Assembly (NCBI GenBank): GCA_958295665.1
Contig: OY282560.1
Coordinates: forward strand, 103,641,930-103,705,929
Length of the DNA: 64,000 bases
Direction of reading: 5' to 3'
From: Tipula vernalis
Taxonomy: Eukaryota; Arthropoda; Insecta; Diptera; Tipulidae
The position numbers and the translations under genes were made by a program. Of the stretch, positions 44,928 to 56,934 are shown one piece after another. Under the pieces are notes generated by a model. It was not told the DNA's origin, did not search any database, and worked only from the letters and a program-made list of their open reading frames with translations. How positions within the stretch are numbered: the first letter of the stretch is position 1; each line of letters begins with the position of its first letter.

Positions 44928-47102
44928 TCGCTTATTGCGCGATAACTGCAAATAATTGGTAGTTGCATTCAATATATATGCATATTTGTATTTTAGAATT
45001 AAAGAATCATAAAATCTTACTTTTAATTGGTTTCCCTTTAAAAATTCACACGACTTGCAATATTTCGATTTTAGCAACGACTTTAATTAGTTGCAATAAC
45101 CGAGTTTATACAATAGTTTTGAAACTCCCGTTCTCTTTGTGGCAACGTTTCGTCTTATATACTTACTCCAGAGCAAGGATTTTGGTCGTAAAATGAGATT
45201 TGAGAGTTGTTGTGACTTCATGCTAGTACAACAGTAAACTTTATTGATATTTAGTTTAATTTTAATATTAATCTAGAAAAATTTTAGTATAAAATAAATC
45301 TCAAGTATAATTTTAAGATAAAAATAGACAAATTAACCAATATTCTCTAGAAAGTTTATTTTTTGAATTTAATTTACGAACTACTTGTGTAACTAATTTT
45401 TTTTGGCACAATAGACAGATGGTACTCATTGAAAATTTCGGACATTGAATTAATTCCATTAAACTGCTTGACCTGGTGATTTAAAATCTCAAGATCACAA
45501 CATATGTATATTTACTATACATTTTCACTTGTTTGTCCTGCTGCCACAATTTAATTAATAAATGTGCATGAGTGACGTAAACGTTCGGAGTACATACCTC
45601 TAGTACTTATTTACTATTTCCGTGGGAACTATTTTCTCATAATACAAAATGATTTAATTTGACTCCAGTTAAAATGGCAAAGGTGACACTTTATCGGATT
45701 CATATTATATAAGTTAATTGAACCAGATTATTAATATAAATAACAACATATGCTCGCCATTCTGTATATGCAGATTAGATAATTAATCAAAATTTAATAA
45801 ACTTGACCTAGTCCGAAACTTTATTGCGATTCGATTTAATCTTATCTCGTTGTGATGCTGTGATGTCTTAGCAGGCACTTTTTAAATTATTGTAGTATTA
45901 TATTATGAAAAGATAATATTTCTGCCAGCTTAGGCAATTATGATTGAAATAAAATTATCAGATTCATGAATGAATTTTAATTGGTGCTTGAACATACAAT
46001 ATTTTACAGTGAATTTGTTTCAAGCATGATTTAAGGAAAACGTGTGTCTATCCAATTGTATTTTGAAGACAGCGTACCGTTGGAGGATCATGGAATGAAT
46101 CTTGTAGACTCATTTTAATTTGTTTGCTAGAAAGTAATCGAAAAATAATTGTTTATTGAGAATCATTGTCTAACGGCTGGCCCATTCAAAAAACACTAAA
46201 CTAAAAGCAAGCGAAATAACGTCGTTTTCAAGTTATTACATTCCATCTAACTTGACAAATATGTGACTCAAAAGTGCTAAAAACCTATTTCTTGTGAGAA
46301 CTCAATGTGCTGGATGCGTCCATTGAAAGGATATATTCGAGAACTGTTTTCGTAGTTTCTAGTTGGTACAGTGAAGGTTTGCACTTGTTTTTTTCCCAAT
46401 CGTAAAGTCCTAATGAATTAAATTTATCGGTCGCAGGAATTTTTGTGAAAATAAACTGGTAAAAAATTGGAGTCAACAACGTTGACTTGTGGATAATTCG
46501 TCAATATTATGTCGACGTCGAAATGACGTTATGTCGAAAACAATTAATTTAAAAAAATTCAAATTGAAAGAATATTTCGAACTGGTTACTTATGTCCAAA
46601 TTGTCTTAAGAATTAGACTGAGAACTGACAAATCGAGAAATATTACTTACAATGTGCGGCACTGGTTAAATGGACAGGCAAATGTTACGATCGTGAGTGC
46701 TGTCATTTGGTTTTCAATTCTCAGTTCATTTTGCCAATCAAAATACGCTTTACTTCCAATTATTTCTTAATTATTGAGATTGGGTTTATTTTCTTCCAAT
46801 AATTCGTATGATATATTTACAACTAATTTTGATGACAATTGATTCTGTAAGGATACTTGCAAAATTACGGTTCCAAAATCAAATTTACGATATGGCTAGC
46901 CAAAAAGCAGTTTTTGCTATCTAATACTGACTGCAGTATCTGCACAATTACAAAATTTTGAAAAGCAAATCCTATTTTTTCTTTCATCGTTCCCATCCTG
47001 TTCCGTTGAATAGGCTAAGGTTTACTTCCTCCTGGAATGTCAAAATTGATTTTCTCTCCGCCTTTATCGAATTTGGTTCTAAAATAAACAATTTTATATG
47101 TA
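44928..47102. other. AT-rich DNA, no gene seen
   Basis: Open frames at 44963-45196, 46285-46479 and 46489-46770 lack recognisable motifs. A short related pair, TTTTGGTC(G/C)(T/C)AAAATGAGA, occurs at 45179 and 47411. Confidence 0.5.
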
Positions 47103-47363
47103 CAGTTAACTCTCTCGGGTTTAAAGGGACCATCGAGAAAGAGGCTTCTCGAAATAGAGAGAGAATTTTGTAAAAGTGAATAAGCCGTTCTAAAGAATGT
47201 CGTAGGTTTTGCTTAACGGTAAAAATATGGAATGTAATTTAAAAGAAAAAAAACCAAACTCTTACGTTAAAAAACCAAACGTCTTATTATAGAGAGTTCG
47301 AGCTATAAAAATATCGAGAAAAGGAATCAAGTTATAGGAAATCGAGTTATAGATAATTGACAG
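47103..47363. mobile_element. Pogo/Tigger-like MITE, 261 bp
   Basis: The left end CAGTTAACTCTCTCGG and the reverse complement of the right end, CTGTCAATTATCTATAACTC, resemble each other and the CAGT...AACTCTCGATAACTCGA style of pogo-type termini. TA flanks both ends (47101-47102 and 47364-47365). The interior contains several TCGAGAAA and TCGAGTTATA motifs and no coding sequence. Confidence 0.6.
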
Positions 47364-47365
47364 TA

Positions 47366-50300
47366 CTATAATCATCGATGTATTTCATTCATTACACCAA
47401 TACCCGAATTTTGGTCCCAAAATGAGAAATGAGAGTTTCATATACTTACTCGTACATTCAATTTTATTATATTAGTGTTCTTTTAACTATTACACTAATG
47501 TGGTAGAACGAGTGTTTATGTTTATATTTTGATCGGTTGGAAATGTGAACGTTGAGCACGATCTAGTTTCATTATCATTAGTAGATCTTTACCCGGAAGA
47601 GAGGTTGCTTGCTGAAAGAAGATGCATTTTGTTAAATTCTACTTTCAATGCTAAATCCGAAAATGCACAACGAATAGCGATTTGTCGAATCGGTCTAGAA
47701 ACCTAGAGATGATAGTCGCCGCTTCGTTTTGGGTGGTAGCACCTATAGAAGCAGGTGTCGACTTGACAGCCAGATCGGCAAAATCTGGTTTTTATCTAAA
47801 CTTTTATAAATTATGCTAAATTTGATCTAATTTTGTGACCTGTGCACATTGATCGACTTTGACAAAATTTTGGTTGTCAGCGTCGTTGTGCCTTTTCCTA
47901 AAATCATACGTGCACGTTCTGACTACTGGTTAAGAACAACATAACAAGTCAGCTATATAAAATTTTTCATTAGGAAAGCAGTATCCTATATCGCAAATAT
48001 ACTTAGGGCGTTTTCAGTAATGAATTATGTTCCATCAGAGACCACTAACATTTACCTTGATATTCTTTTTAAAGGCCTCTGAAACTGTTTTTGAGAAATA
48101 TCTCAGAGGCAAAATATCACAGTACCATGGAATACATGAGGACTGCGGGAACTGACTTGTTAGGAAATATCGTATTTCATGAAAAATTAAAAAATTGTTT
48201 CTGGTCGATTACATCCTGTATCCTCTATGATTAGAAAAAAAAATTCGTTTCTTTTTTTAAAAACAAGAGCTTTATGTTGCACACAAATATGTTAGAAAAA
48301 ATTTCAATAAAAAATCTGATCGATTACCTCTTCAAAATGACATTATTCAACTTTACAGTTTTCAACAATTTACCCAGCATTAATTTTTCGGTTTTAATCT
48401 ACAAATAAAAGCCATTTTGAAGAGATACCTTGACCAGATATCGCACTGAATTTTTGTCGAACTTGTTTGTTCACCTTGAATTTTAAATTAACACAACAAA
48501 ACTGAAGCGGTCACTTATACCAATTTTTATCTAGTCGTAAAGGACCAGTAACAATTTTTTAATTTCGATGTTTTGAGTCAGATTGAAACGTTTATTTTGA
48601 GAATACAAATTTAACCGGGTACGCTTTCGTTAGATTTCCGGTTTCCGTTCTATAAACTTTATTATAAATTAGAATTCGAATTTAAAACAATTCAAAGCAC
48701 AACGAAACCACATATATTCAATTTCATTGAATGACCCCAAAAAACACGTCCGTGAAATTTGAAAAATATCTTCAGTAAAAATAGAAAACATCACGGAACC
48801 GATACGAAACTGACTGAAGTTTTCTCCTTAAGAGTCGCGAGCTTTCTTTGGTTCGACTGCGGTTGTCTGGATTTCGAACTATTTAACACCAAACGTACTT
48901 TATCACGTAGATAGTTATCATTATCATCTTCCTTTAATTCTCAAGCTCCTTCAGTTAATTAAGTCTGTGGAACCATGGTGGGTTCCAACCTCCAACCAAT
49001 TTTTATAATAAATAACAGAATAAATCAGAATTGTAGCAATTCAGGTTAGGTTATTTTTGTACCATTCAGATACTGAATTTGGTTCACTGTAAAACTGAAA
49101 AAAAATTACTCATTTAATAAAATAAACTCCAATCAAAACTAGAGTAGTTAATACATTCTTAAATTTTATCTTATCGGTGTATTATGAAGTGGTTAACGTC
49201 TCGGCGCTATATAAGAAGTCTTATCAAATTTTTGCAATTAGGTAACCGTCATTCATTCGCCATATATTTTGATAATATGTTCTTTCTAATTAATCAACTA
49301 TGCAAAATTTCGATTCGCAATTCTCACACGTTTCGATCGACTTCGATATTTTGATAAGTATATTCCGAGTTTGGATAAATTCCCAATATTTAAATAAATT
49401 TTAAATTCTTTTTATGAGAATTTTATTTAAAAAATAAAAAATTGTCTAACCATCTACCCAAAAAAAAAAACAAGTTATTCGAAAACAGTGATTGTCGTCG
49501 ATCTCGCCGCGATCATAAAAGATGTAACCAACATTGAAAATACATTTTAACATTGGCCCAACCCACCTTTTGACATCAAAAAAATTTATCGTCGATTTTT
49601 TTATGCATATGTGTGTATTTTTTTCATTATGTAATTGAAGATATTTGGAATCTAAAAGCGCTAAAAAGAAATTTGTCTTTCTCATACATGTGTTCGTGTA
49701 CGTTGTTTAACCTAGAGATATTTTCAATGTTTTTCTGGTGGTAAATTAAGATAAGAGCTGCAAATTGAATATGATAAATTATTTTATTATCAGTGTGCAC
49801 AGGTTTTTTTTAAATAGAAAACAGTAATAAATCGAAATTTTTATCTTATCACCTGTTCGATTTAAGATTGCATTTTCTTGATTTATTTGTTGATTAGGTA
49901 TTTTCAATAAAGATCAATGTCTTTTGGAAAGTGAACAAAATTTATAGATAAATTTGGAAGAATTATAACATGGAGGCGAATGGAATTCGCGACCTAAATC
50001 ATTTCAAGGTCAATTTCATTATGCAAACCTATATTTTTTTAACACCATCTTATTTTACGCAAAAAGCACATTTTACTTTCCAACAAAGGCTTCTATGAAA
50101 AAAATTAAAGTTAAAAATGATTTAAGGTAGAGCTAGATTTTCACATGTAATGTTTACTGGGGTCAGTATTATTGGGGCTCGCTAAGCCTTACCTCATAGT
50201 ATTGAATTTGCTTTACTGGCTGAAATGTGTGCCCGTATTAATGAATTTATGCTGCCCCAGCCGAATGGTGGTAGTAATCATTGCGTGTGAAACCCTAAAG

Positions 50301-51984
50301 CATTGATTCAACTTCCAATCTCCATAAATAAACCGGCTTAAACACTTTTCTTATAGTAGTGGGCCATTATGTAAGAAAAATAGGTGATTTGTTTCTTCGG
50401 TTCGTGGTGCTCGAAAATTATAGAAATAACTAGCGTATTTCTTCGATTCTAAGACGTAGTTTTTATCACATTTAAGGATTTCTAAAAGTTGGGTAATAAT
50501 CGTCTTGGAATAGAAACGCAGTTTTTCGTTGTAATTTTCGAATGTCTTATAATCTATGGAATAAAAAATTTCCTTAGTAAGGTGCATCGTGAAATAGCGG
50601 ACATTTTAGAATCACGAATAAATACGGTATTATGTCCAGCTCTTCTTTCTTCCTTACACCTTGGTAGCGACACAAGATTTCTACTGCGCTCGCTTAGAGT
50701 CGTGTTCCAACGCTTCGAACAAAATAAAATCACTTTTAACACGTGTGTCATTCAATATTTTTTGAAATGAAATTATAGTAATATGAAATTAGTAGTAATA
50801 ATTGTTCACATTTTGCATAAGCAAGGTTCATAAGTTTCTACGTAACAAACATGGCTTATCGTTGTTGTCGGTTGCACAAAAACCCTAAAAAACTTTCGTT
50901 TTTTGGAAACAAAATTTATCTTTTATATTCAAAACCAAATACTTTCAATGGCCGTAATGAAAGTACTCTTAACACTAGTGTCATAAAACACGTTTTTAGC
51001 TCATGTAACCAAACGTAGAAAAGCCTACTGGTTAACATATTTGTAGAAACAATAATTTTTTATTAAAAATTCCTTGAAAATAAGTTGACACATGGAAAAT
51101 TTTAATAAGGTCTGTACTAAGCCATTTTAATGTAACAATAAAAAAACCTTTATAACAATATTAATTGAATAGGCTGTTTTGCTATGTAATGTGATTTTGG
51201 CTGCAAGGCGCTTTAAAAACGTTTTAACAAATTAATTTGGTGTGTCGCCAGCCTAAATCAAGTATAAAACGTTTTGACGAATTTGGTGTGCCCGCTAACC
51301 TTTCTTAAATAAAACAACTAATTGCTTGGTTGCATACAAAATTATATAACCAGCTAACAGCATCGACAAACGCGTCGATAAGTCGACATTCCGGTTGAGT
51401 TTACTTTTATACATATGACAACAAAAAGACATAAAAATTATTCACACTATATCACCCCTCAGCAAACTGGCTTTTTTATTTTTCAGTAATGTATTTTGGT
51501 TGAACCAAACTGCATACTTATACCAAACCTAAATTTGAAAAGCGGAATTTTTTTTTTTTCACTGTACAAATCAGGAAATTAATAATATTAGTGGTATTAA
51601 AAAATGTAACACCTCTATTATTGAAACCGCAGGCTTCCAACCAACCGGATGCCTTCATTAAATCATTCAAATTTCATTTTAAATTGAGTCAGTAAGGGTA
51701 TATTATTAGCATTAGAAGAGTTTAAAATGCTAATAGAGAATATTTAACTCACTTCCGCTAACTTGTCATGACTCCATGATCCTCAACAGTTGACTCCAAA
51801 GCAATTTTTGACAAGCGATCCCGTATCACTTTATGACCCAACCAGCACTATTAAAATTAAATTTGGTCTTTCATTTTGAAAAATAGGTACATCAAAGTAG
51901 GCTCAAAGTATATAGGTATGTCAGTACATTTTCTCTATTTGGTTATTTACCGTATTGAATCATAATATTACTATTTACCCTATT
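47366..51984. other. About 4.6 kb AT-rich DNA, no gene supported
   Basis: Minus-strand frames at 49446-49685 and 50351-50587 have reasonable length but no domain I recognise. Two related stretches with AAAACGTTTT-ACGAATTTGGTGTG lie about 47 bp apart at 51217-51290. Confidence 0.5.
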
Positions 51985-52680
51985 TAACGATCTTCCAATT
52001 ATTAGTTGGAAGACCCGGATTACTGGCCTGAATGATCTTCATGACTTCGTCAGGGCTAGCCGGTTCAGACGGCAGTCAGATACGTGCCCTTGGCATGTTA
52101 GGAATGATTTTCCTCCTGCAAGCCTCGCGCCTCACCACACCACCTCTCCAACCTCGGCTACCGCCTTTTTGTAGAGATCTACCGATCTCTTGCCTGAGAA
52201 TGCAATCAACACGTTCTTGTACGTTCTGACATTTCCCTGAGGAAGACGAGGTTTAATGCATTATTGACCAACCTAGATCTTTCCGACGTGATGCTCCTAT
52301 ATTCTTGACTTTTGTCAATTACGGCTATCATCAAAACATGCTCCCTCAATACATCGCTGAACAGCTTTGTCTTGTTCTTGGGGAAGCCAGACTTCTCCTC
52401 AGTCAGCCATTTGGCACGCTTGCTGTCGGCCACTTCTATCTCCTTTTTGGGACCGTTGTCTTACACTTTTTACTGCTCATTTAGCCGTCACTGTTGAGAC
52501 GTAGCCCACTACTCCAGTACTCTAAAACCTGAGCAACGATTCTTATACCGCCGCTTCGCCGGAGGGATATCACTTATCCTTTTCCAGTTCCCTCGTGTAG
52601 CATATCCCGGCTTTGGCGCGTTACGCGCTCACGAGTCAATTTTGTGACCTGCTCATTGAGCGTGTACCCGGAGGCGTAAA
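51985..52680 (-). pseudogene. Gag-like ORF1 fragment (DUF4780 type) of a retroposon
   Basis: Read on the minus strand from about 52680: N-E-Q-V-T-K-L-T-R-E-R, then the frame 52206-52433 with MIAVIDKSQEYRSITSERS and VNNALNLVFL. It ends with a P-R-A-R-I...P-S-E-P-A-S-P-D-E-V-M-K-I-I segment and NPGLPTNNWKIVK before a stop near 51985. The I-D-K-S and N-P-x-L-P-T-x-x-W blocks are characteristic of the DUF4780-type nucleic-acid-binding protein encoded by ORF1 of some insect non-LTR elements. Stops and shifts interrupt it. No polymerase is attached. The stretch is GC-richer than its surroundings. Confidence 0.65.
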
Positions 52681-54695
52681 AATCAAAATTTTACAACTAA
52701 TTGGTTAAAGTTAATGAGATAACCTAATGATTGAACCGATTCGAAAAAACCACAAAAAACAATTTATAAAGGCAGGAAAATTGTTATAAAATATATTATT
52801 TTAAAAAGGTTTTGATTTTTAAAAATTTGCTTTTGGTAGCAAAATAATTTTTATCATCGAAAGAATAATCGATAAATGAAGTTTCCAATTCAAAGACCGG
52901 AACTAATCCTACTTAGCACCTATTGGCGAATTTAATGGAAATATTATAATTTCGGAGTTATGAACGGTATAATTTAATCGGCAAATATTTATTATGCTGA
53001 TTAAGCCAGTGGCACCTGCTAGATGTGGTAGTCATTGCTGTTAAATATTATGCAAACAAATATTAGTTTGTTGGAAATATTTATTCTATAGTTAATGTTT
53101 TTTTTAATTACAAATGTGATAATTGACACATAATATAAAGAAGAAGCTACAGCTTTCTTACAAATTAATGAAATTCAAAAAGTAAAAATATCTGGAGTAA
53201 CATGTGGCTTAGGAATAATAATACTGAATCGTTAGCAAACTACGCTTGTGCCTTCACCACACTCACATCACATACAAAAATTACAGCCGAATTGAAAAAA
53301 AAACAACGATATAGTGCGAACACATTATCATAACCACATTAAAAAAATCCAATCTCAACAACATTACACCGACCAAACCACAATATGAACCAAATAATAA
53401 TCCCTCTTCATCTATAAAAAATTTCCTGTCGTTTGGATTGATTAAGTTTCTTGTTACAACCAAGTTATTTTTCACCGCATGGAAAGTGTAATTTTTTTAC
53501 TTCGTAAATTTTCTTGATTTTCGAAGCGGAAAATTCACTTAACCCAGAGTTTCCGTTTAGCTTCGATTTTTTAATGGTTCACTCAATAGGCTTCACTTTC
53601 CTTTTTATGATTTTTCTTCCAGATCACTTTCTACATCACGTTAAATATTTCGGTTGACTTCGTTATGTGATTTAGCGGATGACGATTTCTTTTCAGTTCC
53701 CATTAATGAAGTTGATGATTTGCTTGATAAAATGGTTGATTCATGGTTAATTAGAGTTCTATGGTAAGATTAAGACGCACTCTGTAATTTTACCGCATTG
53801 TAAGAAAATTCTGGCTCATTGTCTCAATCATAACAGTCACTATCACCGCTGTTGATTGGACAAGCACAGTATTTAATTGTAGATCTATGAAAGCACAGCT
53901 TAGTGGCATTTTCAGAATTGACTGTTAAAATAAATTCATAAGTAGTAGCTTCCACAAGAAAAATAATTAAAATTATCTTTACCAATCAACTAAAGCATCA
54001 AAATTGAGGTAGAACATTCAAATAACATTTATTGTAACACGCATCGTTTTAGAACAAAAAAGTATTAATTTAAGCAAAAACTTGTTTAAACAAATGAACA
54101 AAATTACACAATATACAATTTTTAAAATAAATAATTCCACCCTTCCATTTTGTTGTAGTCGCCTGTCATTTACAAAATTTAAGTGACATCTGTCGTATAA
54201 AATGACTCCAGACGTAACAAACGACTAAGAGAATTATGTGATACGACTATGGGAATTGGGGTGTTAGTATTATCACTGTTCAATCACGGTTATCGCTCTC
54301 ATACCTCACTGTGATCATCACTTTAGTCTACATTTCGTAAAATAAGAACGAAAATAAAGGGAACATTATACTTTACTCTCTTACGCTCTCTCGACAACAG
54401 GAATTTTATACTTCTGTTTCATTTTTTAACGTGTCACATCAAACAAAATGTTTCGATTGCTCACGCATAGTGCTGCAAGTGGGTAACAGGAGTAAGTTAT
54501 AACGTTCGCATTATTTTCGTCCTTTTTTATTACAAAATTTAGTTCAAAGTGATGATTACAGTGAGGATAAGAGAAGGATCGCTCGTACGACAGGGCAATT
54601 CTAATGACAGATTGCATGTTAAAATCGTGAAATAGAAGTATACGTCTAAAAAACGAAATCTGCGGCTTTCTAAATGTGTGTTTCATAGGAGTAAA
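52681..54695. other. AT-rich DNA, no gene supported
   Basis: A short plus-strand stretch at 53681-53768 reads as an acidic peptide (DDDFFSVPINEVDDLLDKM), but it is isolated and unidentified. The start of a roughly 200-bp repeat unit lies at about 54490. Confidence 0.45.
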
Positions 54696-54754
54696 TTCCA
54701 ATATTCGCATTATTTTCGTCCTTTCTTATTACGAAAATAATGCGAATATTGGAA
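54696..54754. repeat. Perfect 24-bp hairpin with 11-nt loop
   Basis: TTCCAATATTCGCATTATTT... at 54696-54719 is exactly complementary to 54731-54754. Part of the stem, AATAATGCGAATATTG, is repeated once more at 54755-54771. A related copy of the left arm plus loop lies about 200 bp upstream at 54503-54537. Confidence 0.88.
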
Positions 54755-55149
54755 ATAATGCGAATATTGAATTTTTCCTCGTCCGTGATTGACGGTTTTC
54801 TCGATTTCCGTTTCCGTTTTACTCTTTGAGAGAGACTATAAATGTCGGAGTATTTCTAAAAATCAATATAAAATGTTACTGATCAGTCTAGGCCTACGAA
54901 TTTTAGTTTCTAAAAATCACAAATATGTACCAAAAAATATGTAACTAAAATTTCAAAATATGTGGTAAAAACGTGTGATTAAAATCAAAAATGTGAGGTA
55001 AAATTTTGAAAAGAAAGCCAAAACTACCAAGACTTTTTTATTTTTTACTCCCAACTCTTTCGCAGTTCGCTTTTTACGTCCTACCTTATGCAGAAGCCAA
55101 ATCGAGGTCGTACGGCTATAGACCCGTTTTTGTTTAAACCACCTGCACA

Positions 55150-55337
55150 TTGCATTGCTTCATGCCAGCCTATAGTGCTGACATGAAAGGTGGCTCGGCC
55201 CATGGATTCCGCACTCTTAACAGGGGGTCATAATCAGATGATGAAAAATTCCTTTTGCATCCCACCCCTATAGGGATTCGAACCCGGTACACAGATCCAA
55301 ACGACACAGCTTTAACCACTGCGCCGTTTGGTCGGTC
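55150..55337 (-). mobile_element. tRNA-derived SINE
   Basis: On the minus strand an A-box-like CGGCGCAGTGG (55316-55326) is followed 31 bases later by a perfect B box GGTTCGAATCC (55274-55284). This is the internal RNA polymerase III promoter spacing of a tRNA. The head also has AAAGC after the A box, as in tRNA D-arm sequence. The body then continues into a unique region. The lack of a foldable anticodon arm argues for a SINE head, not a tRNA gene. The 3' end is approximate. Confidence 0.72.
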
Positions 55338-55504
55338 AAAACTAGACTTATTGGCTTTAAGTGGGGACAAACTACTCCACTATTCTAAAGAGGTTTGGTT
55401 AAAAATGTTTCCATATCTCCAAGGACTTAAATATTTGGACACTTAAAAATTTGGACGAATCGCGCTATTAAAACAGGTTAGAATTGCGTTTTCTTTGTTT
55501 TATA

Positions 55505-56642
55505 GGTCAATGTACAATAAATTTGCTTCTTGTTGGAGCCTTTTGTGGACCATTCAATGCATATATAACCGTACTGTTAACTCCAGCAGTGTTTAAAATT
55601 TGGGAAAATACGGTCAGTGGCCACCTTTTACAATTTCTGGACACATCAAAAATACTCTGCAAACTTTACCAATGACGTAGACATCGGATTTCTTCGAATC
55701 ATAAAATGTTATGATGAAAGGTTTATTCTTAGGTCCACCTTCAACGTCAATTTCCCTGTCGTGATGAAGTGACGACAGTATAAAACAGGTTTTTTTTGGT
55801 TTGGGTGTATAAGATAATATGGTTAAATCTTTTTGAAAGTCAAAAATTGAACTGTGGTGCGTTTTGAATATAGGTGGAATACACGTCTCTCCATGTACCC
55901 TTCAGCAGTAAGTTTGTGTTTCTTCAGCAGTTGTTCGAACAGTTCATGGCTAGAGAACCAATTGCCCATAGTAATATTTCTAGATGTTTTAGATATTGGC
56001 GTAACTAGACGATTAACGACACCAAATGATTTGTTACTTAGTTTGTAAGGTACGTCAGTACAATATGTGTTGTTATCACCCAATGTGTATATTTTAATCC
56101 CATACTTAGCTGGTTTTTTTGCTAGATATTGTCTGAAGCTGAAACGACCACGAAAAGCGACTAATTCTTCGACAATTGTGAATGAAAATTTCAAACAAAT
56201 TACGGCTCTGCGTATTAACTCATTTGAAGATCTTTTATATTCTCGTGCCATACATATCTTTATATTAGTGCATAATAATATTTCGTCTAACATGGTGTCG
56301 TCAATAAACAGAGAAAAACATTCCAAAGGTGTGTAGACATTTTTTGCGAGATCCTATACACCCCAGGCAAGAAATTTATTATATTTTTACTGCGAGTTCG
56401 GATTATTAGGATTTTTGTTCCACACATACTTTTTATCTTTCCCAAAAAAACGCTATTACTTGTATTTCCTTCCTCAATTTTTGACATTTCTTCTGAGTCT
56501 TCCATATCCACCTCGAAGTCCGATGATGATTTGATAGACAATGATCTTCCTTTTCGCTACTACTCCCATCAAAAGCCTGATCTTCCTCGTCATTTTCGAA
56601 CAATAAATGGTCTATATCATCATTTCTTAGCGGCCGACTCAT
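55505..56642 (-). pseudogene. PiggyBac-like transposase, broken
   Basis: The ATG at 56642 opens an acidic N-terminus typical of piggyBac proteins (DDIDHLLFENDEEDQAFDG). Then come VFLGKIK, KNIINFLPGVYR and DEILLCTN in a second frame. FRGRFSFRQYL, KPAKYGIKIYTLGDN and the NWFSSHELFEQLLKKH block are in a third. Beyond 55823 the ITFYDSKK and KWPLTVFSQILNTAGVNS blocks complete the C-terminal part. Around 100 residues between the N-terminal part and FRGRF are missing. Two expected catalytic Asp positions are lost: the TIDEQL-type motif reads TIVEEL and the DNWF-type motif reads GNWF. It therefore cannot be an active transposase. No TTAA-bounded ends were identified. Confidence 0.85.
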
Positions 56643-56932
56643 TATTATTATGCAACAATACTAATATAGCTACTGAAACAATACCAACAAAAAATGGCAA
56701 TTAAAAATCAAACAAACACAAAAAATACGAATTTTACACGAAGAATATTAATTAGTATTATAATTTTGCAACGCAGCGAGCCTGGTGGTGTTTGTGACGT
56801 CCGGCACTGATGCAAATACGTCTTGTTCGCACGATATTGCGCGATGCACTAGAAATTTGGTGGGGATCGCCAGCGCATGAATGGAACTTCAGCTACTCAT
56901 AACCTTACGTTGCTATCGCAACTACAGGGTGC

Positions 56933-56934
56933 GC
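56933..56934. repeat. TA target duplication, left
   Basis: TA immediately before the element at 56935, matched by TA at 58017-58018. Confidence 0.8.

Noticed and set aside
50351..50587. 78-codon minus-strand frame with mixed composition
   Set aside because: It does not resemble any family I know, has no splice sites I trust, and is close to the length expected by chance.
55484..55675. Plus-strand frame preceded by a TTTTATAG acceptor-like sequence, considered as a host exon
   Set aside because: The minus strand of the same stretch encodes the conserved piggyBac C-terminal block KWPLTVFSQILNTAGVNS, so the plus frame is a shadow.
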